Positions 5,815 through 8,627 of a DNA stretch of 8,627 bases are shown here, piece after piece. The notes under the pieces were generated by a model that saw nothing but the letters and a program-made list of their open reading frames with translations, was not told the DNA's origin and ran no database searches. The DNA is from Chitinophagaceae bacterium (GTDB lineage Bacteria > Bacteroidota > Bacteroidia > Chitinophagales > Chitinophagaceae). Position numbers and translations under genes: made by a program. The stretch lies in assembly GCA_025455205.1 (NCBI GenBank), contig JALOMZ010000054.1, positions 1 to 8,627 on the forward strand, given 5' to 3'. Numbering within the stretch: position 1 is the first letter of the stretch; every line of letters begins with the position of its first letter.

Positions 5815-6816
5815 TCAACTGCTGCTGACCCGACCCTGTTCTTTTTCGCGCTGCTTGTACCAGGCCACCATGCGGGCCAGTCCTTCCTGGCTGGTGTAAC
5901 GCGGTTTGAAACCTTCCGCAAAGAGTTGCTGCGCCCGGTGATGGGTGCGGGTGGCATATTTCTTTACCCGCATGGAGGAAATGGGCAAATCGCGGCCGGT
6001 GAGCCGTATCAGCAGGTCGAAGGGTTTGGCCATCAGCAACAGCAGGGTAAGCGGAAAACTGCGGGGGCGGGGCTTGCCCAGTTCCGCCGCAATGGTGAGG
6101 CCTATCTCGGCCGTTTGCAGGTGCGGCTCGTCGGCATAATTGTACACGTGCAGGCCTGGTTGCTGGTGCTGGTAGAGGTAAAAGGTGGCATCCACCAGGT
6201 TTTTTACATAGGCAATGGACTTGATATTGTCGCCCTTGCCCACATTGAAATAGCGCCCTTTGTTGATTTGGTCAATCAGCCGGAACATATTGGCTTCATT
6301 GCCTTCGCCAAACACCAGGGCCGGCCGGATAATGATGGCGGTACGGGAAGGATCCTGGCGCTGCCACTGCATCACCACCCGTTCTGCCGCCAGCTTGGAG
6401 GCCCCATAGTCGTTGCTGGGACTGGGCAGGGTCTGATCCGTAGTGGGCTCATTGCGATCGCCATATACCGCCACCGAGGAATAGAAGATCAGCTTTTTTA
6501 CGCCAAACTCTGCCGCCAGGCGGCAAAGCACTTCCGTACCCCCTTCATTGACCTCAAAGTACTCTTCCTGCTCTATCCCAAAATCCTTGTGGGCGGCAGC
6601 CAGGTGAATGATGCAGTCAAATTCATGGGAGCCGAATATATTACGCATGAATGCTTTGTCCCGCACATCTCCTTTGTAAAACCGGCCATGCAATGCTGCG
6701 GGCAGGCCAGGGTGGGTATCAACCACCACAAATGAGGCATGGGGCCACATGCTTATCAAATGGGAGCCAATGAATCCCGCCCCGCCGGTTAACAATATTA
6801 CTGGTGGCCTATCCAT
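5815..6816 (-). CDS. Extended SDR NAD-dependent sugar epimerase/dehydratase
   Basis: A 333-residue nucleotide-sugar-type short-chain dehydrogenase/reductase. T10-G-G-A-G14-F-I-G17 binds NAD(P), D33 follows the second strand, HLAAAHKD lies at 71-78, FYSSVAVYG at 111-119 supplies the catalytic Ser, and Y137-x3-K141 is the catalytic pair. The C-terminal substrate region contains IAYVKNLVDA (201-210) and a hydrophobic stretch near 256-271 (PLTLLLLMAKPFDLLI) that may associate with the membrane, a feature seen in some epimerases acting on lipid-linked or UDP-N-acetyl sugars. Exact substrate is not recognisable; UDP-hexose 4-epimerase, UDP-QuiNAc-type 4-dehydrogenase and lipid-linked sugar epimerase are options. 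It is the first gene of the presumed epimerase-epimerase-glycosyltransferase operon. An in-frame TTG at 6840 would add 8 residues; the ATG at 6816 is preferred because it directly precedes the Rossmann strand. Confidence 0.9.
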   Translation of the reverse strand: MDRPPVILLTGGAGFIGSHLISMWPHASFVVVDTHPGLPAALHGRFYKGDVRDKAFMRNIFGSHEFDCIIHLAAAHKDFGIEQEEYFEVNEGGTEVLCRLAAEFGVKKLIFYSSVAVYGDRNEPTTDQTLPSPSNDYGASKLAAERVVMQWQRQDPSRTAIIIRPALVFGEGNEANMFRLIDQINKGRYFNVGKGDNIKSIAYVKNLVDATFYLYQHQQPGLHVYNYADEPHLQTAEIGLTIAAELGKPRPRSFPLTLLLLMAKPFDLLIRLTGRDLPISSMRVKKYATRTHHRAQQLFAEGFKPRYTSQEGLARMVAWYKQREKEQGRVSSS

Positions 6817-6837
6817 AGCGTCTTTGCCTGGTGCAAA

Positions 6838-6845
6838 CAAATGTA
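6838..6845 (-). promoter_or_regulatory. Candidate Bacteroidota -7 element for the sugar operon
   Basis: The minus strand reads TACATTTG, an exact match to the TAnnTTTG -7 box of Bacteroidota primary-sigma promoters, and would start transcription roughly 15 bases before the ATG at 6816. No TTG -33 element is seen at the expected distance, so this is tentative. Confidence 0.35.
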
Positions 6846-6924
6846 GGTGAATTGCATATCGCCTCCCTGCACACCCTCATGGGCATGAGGCATGCAGAAA
6901 GCCAAGCGGACCCAGATTATAACC

Positions 6925-6952
6925 TTTGCTTTATCCGGTCTGGTGGTATAAT
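6925..6952 (+). promoter_or_regulatory. Possible promoter of the beta-helix gene
   Basis: In the 191 bp divergent region (6817-7007), TATAAT at 6947-6952 follows TTTGCT at 6925-6930 after 16 bases. This resembles an E. coli-type promoter; Bacteroidota usually use a different -7 box, so support is weak. The same region holds a small dyad, CCTCAT-GGGC-ATGAGG (6875-6890). Nothing else could be assigned in it. Confidence 0.2.
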
Positions 6953-7007
6953 ACCCAAAATTCAGCAGCCCTGTTGTACATTGAGGCCATACCAAGCATT
7001 TTTGAAA

Positions 7008-8453
7008 ATGAAAGGCATAAGCATGCAACCTGTGTTGCCGTTGTTCTTCCGGATTCCTGCATTGGCAGTTCCAATCAGGGAAATATCCTGCATCCTGACA
7101 GTCTTCTTTCTTATGGTATTATGCTCATCCGCATCTGCCCAGGCATTCCGGCCACCTTTAGCCGGCGCCGTAAGCAGGTCTGTTCAGGACAGGTTGTCAG
7201 ATATGGTTTATGCCGAGGATTTTGGTGCTAATGGCAATGACAGTGAGGATGATTCAAAGGCTTTGCAGGCCGCTGTAAATGCTGTACAGGGAAGGACCAT
7301 TTATTTGCGTGGCGGCACTTACTACGCCAATTTTTCCATTGCCAGAAGCAATGTACGCATAGAGGGGAATGGGGCCATTTTGCGTCCGTTCAAGAAGGGG
7401 CAACCGGTTATTTCCATTGGCACCAACAAGGCCATCAACGATATTCATCTCAGCTTCTTTGAAATTGACGGCGTCGACCGCGGGAGCGATGGTATTGCTG
7501 TGGAAAACAACCATATAGAAAACGGCTCCGATTTCCTTTCATTGGACCGGCTGATCATCATGAGATGCAGGTATGGTATGCGGGTAAACGGCCGTACTAT
7601 CTGGAGCAGGTTCAACAATTGCCGTTTTGACTGGAATACGGCGGGGTTCATCATAAGTACGGCCCTGCCCTGCAATCTCCTGTATTTCGCCAATTGCACA
7701 TTCAATAAGAATGAGCAATACGGTTTATGGGTGGAAAACAAAAATGCCGCCAACGAAACCTTCAAGACATTTCAATTCTCCTCCTGCAACTTCGAGGGCA
7801 ATGGTATGGATGCCGCCCGCGCATACGGGGCATGGTTCAGCGGGGTGGAATCGCTGCTGCTGGAAAATATTTACTGTGAGAACAACGGCACAGAAAAGAA
7901 TGAAAGTTATGGGGTAAAGATCACAGGACAGACAGGCCGCGGGCTGATCATCAATGGCGGGTGGTACGTGGGAAGCAGGTATCCCATTTACATAGATGGT
8001 GAAAAAAAATGGGGAACTATCAGGAATGTGACAGCTCAGAGCACAGGTGACAATGAGGACGACATTTTCCTGTTGACGAACTGGACCAACAACGAACCCA
8101 AAATTGAAGTGGACAAGTGCATGGGATCGGTTCACACCCGGCCAGACAACCAGGGCAATCTGCCAACGGATGGCGTTGACTGGGAGCCCAATGACCCGGC
8201 TTCTCTTTCCATGCAATACCGCAGCTGGCTGAAGATCTTTGCCAACGGTGCACATAAGGATGTGAAAGAGGTGAAGGGACTTGTACCAGGAAGATTGATC
8301 GGGTTTATCAATTACTCTCCAACGGGGCACAACATCAGGCTGGATGCCAGTCTGATGTCTGACAACCGGCCATTTGTAATACCCGCCAACAAGGCTGTGC
8401 AATTTGTAGTGGATGGATATCCAACACCCGGCAAGCTCGTTCCCTTACTCTGA
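7008..8453 (+). CDS. Secreted right-handed parallel beta-helix protein (pectate-lyase-like fold)
   Basis: A 481-residue predicted exported protein. Residues 1-46 form a signal peptide with an unusually long n-region (to about 26), a hydrophobic core (ISCILTVFFLMVL, 26-38) and an SASAQA cleavage region (41-46). Residues 68-106 (VYAEDFGANGND..., KALQAAVNAVQGRTIYLRGGTYY) match the entry segment of pectate-lyase-3/GH28-like beta-helices. Repeating coils follow to about residue 370, rich in Asn and short strands, for example NCRFDWN, NCTFNKNEQYG, SCNFEGNG and NIYCENNG. A C-terminal segment of about 50 residues (PGRLIGFINYSP to the end) looks like a separate beta-rich module, not a recognisable type IX sorting domain. 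I cannot identify catalytic residues, so lyase, hydrolase, epimerase or simple glycan-binding activity are all open. Its place among polysaccharide genes suggests that it acts on the exported polymer. ATG 7008 was chosen over ATG 7023; the upstream in-frame extension to 6831 adds sequence unlike a signal peptide. Confidence 0.8.
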   Translation: MKGISMQPVLPLFFRIPALAVPIREISCILTVFFLMVLCSSASAQAFRPPLAGAVSRSVQDRLSDMVYAEDFGANGNDSEDDSKALQAAVNAVQGRTIYLRGGTYYANFSIARSNVRIEGNGAILRPFKKGQPVISIGTNKAINDIHLSFFEIDGVDRGSDGIAVENNHIENGSDFLSLDRLIIMRCRYGMRVNGRTIWSRFNNCRFDWNTAGFIISTALPCNLLYFANCTFNKNEQYGLWVENKNAANETFKTFQFSSCNFEGNGMDAARAYGAWFSGVESLLLENIYCENNGTEKNESYGVKITGQTGRGLIINGGWYVGSRYPIYIDGEKKWGTIRNVTAQSTGDNEDDIFLLTNWTNNEPKIEVDKCMGSVHTRPDNQGNLPTDGVDWEPNDPASLSMQYRSWLKIFANGAHKDVKEVKGLVPGRLIGFINYSPTGHNIRLDASLMSDNRPFVIPANKAVQFVVDGYPTPGKLVPLL

Positions 8454-8627
8454 GGTTAGCCTGGAAAACAGCTTGTCATATTTTTCACACATGTTCTTCC
8501 AGCTGTAATATGACTTTATCCTTGCCACCGCAAGCTCTTTCCGACGCTCTAATTCCTCCTGAGGCAAAGCTGGAATGGATTTGAGCTGGGATGCCAACTG
8601 CAGCGCATCTGAAAAATAGAACATCTC
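8445..8627 (-). CDS. Probable glycosyltransferase, C-terminal fragment (cut by window edge)
   Basis: The last 60 codons of a minus-strand gene whose 5' part lies beyond the window. The readable end contains YFSDALQLASQLKSIPALP, a charged helix (EELERRKELAVARIKS) and YYSWKNMCEKYDKLFSRLTSE. An aromatic Tyr-x-Trp segment followed by a helix with a Tyr-x-x-Leu-Phe pattern is the usual C-terminal tail of GT4-type glycosyltransferases, which packs back on the N-terminal domain. Its stop codon (8445-8447) lies inside the last codons of the converging beta-helix gene, giving a 9 bp tail-to-tail overlap. The catalytic domain is not visible, so family assignment rests on this tail and on the surrounding sugar genes. 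Confidence 0.65.
   Translation of the reverse strand, partial: EMFYFSDALQLASQLKSIPALPQEELERRKELAVARIKSYYSWKNMCEKYDKLFSRLTSE

Noticed and set aside
5757..5957. N-terminal extension of the UDP-glucuronate 4-epimerase-type gene
   Set aside because: The 67 extra codons overlap the preceding epimerase gene in another frame, and the Rossmann motif begins right after the ATG at 5756.
6831..7007. Upstream extension of the beta-helix frame
   Set aside because: It would bury the signal peptide about 60 residues inside the protein; the region is better read as the divergent promoter region.
7107..7127. Possible lipobox (MVLC) in the beta-helix signal peptide
   Set aside because: The residue before the Cys is Leu, not Gly, Ala or Ser, and an SASAQA signal-peptidase-I-like site follows directly.
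1..8627. CRISPR arrays, tRNA genes, insertion sequences, phage or toxin-antitoxin genes
   Set aside because: No direct-repeat arrays, cloverleaf sequences, transposase-like frames or terminal inverted repeats were seen; the coding content is accounted for by ordinary pigment and sugar genes.

Overview
The window looks like a chromosomal segment of a pigmented Bacteroidota bacterium, most probably from the Chitinophagaceae or a close relative. This rests on the style of the proteins, the moderately high GC, the weak Shine-Dalgarno sequences and the familiar neighbourhood of a B12-binding MerR regulator, an ECF sigma factor, crtI and crtB. No tRNA, rRNA, CRISPR array, insertion sequence or phage gene was found.

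Left part (1-3479), carotenoid module, all on the minus strand. In transcription order: a MerR regulator with a C-terminal cobalamin-binding domain of the CarH/LitR type (2448-3326); a strong intrinsic terminator (2380-2421); a 5' regulatory region with a textbook-like ECF promoter (GGAAC, 17 bp, CGTC) and two possible operator dyads; an ECF sigma factor (1703-2203); a terminator-like hairpin; crtI phytoene desaturase (139-1629); and the first 18 codons of crtB phytoene synthase (1-54, cut by the window edge). The simplest model is a light- and B12-sensing repressor that controls an auto-activating ECF sigma factor, which in turn drives the crt genes. The protein families support this; the wiring is inferred.

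Right part (3480-8627), surface or exopolysaccharide sugar module. Three minus-strand genes form a likely operon: an extended SDR sugar-nucleotide epimerase/dehydratase (5815-6816), a UDP-glucuronate 4-epimerase-type enzyme (4695-5756) and a GT4 glycosyltransferase (3480-4676). Divergent from them is a secreted right-handed parallel beta-helix protein (7008-8453, plus strand). Its stop codon overlaps by 9 bp the end of a converging gene, whose C-terminal 60 residues look like another glycosyltransferase (8445-8627, minus strand, partial). The nucleotide-sugar enzymes would make activated sugars, the glycosyltransferases would build the polymer, and the beta-helix protein may bind, trim or modify the polysaccharide outside the cytoplasm.

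No wholly new system is evident. The points most worth checking are regulatory: the CarH-like protein keeps the B12-binding signatures but has Ile where Thermus CarH has its photoadduct histidine; the ECF promoter carries an imperfect dyad in its spacer; and a hairpin with a U-rich tail sits immediately before crtI inside the presumed operon.
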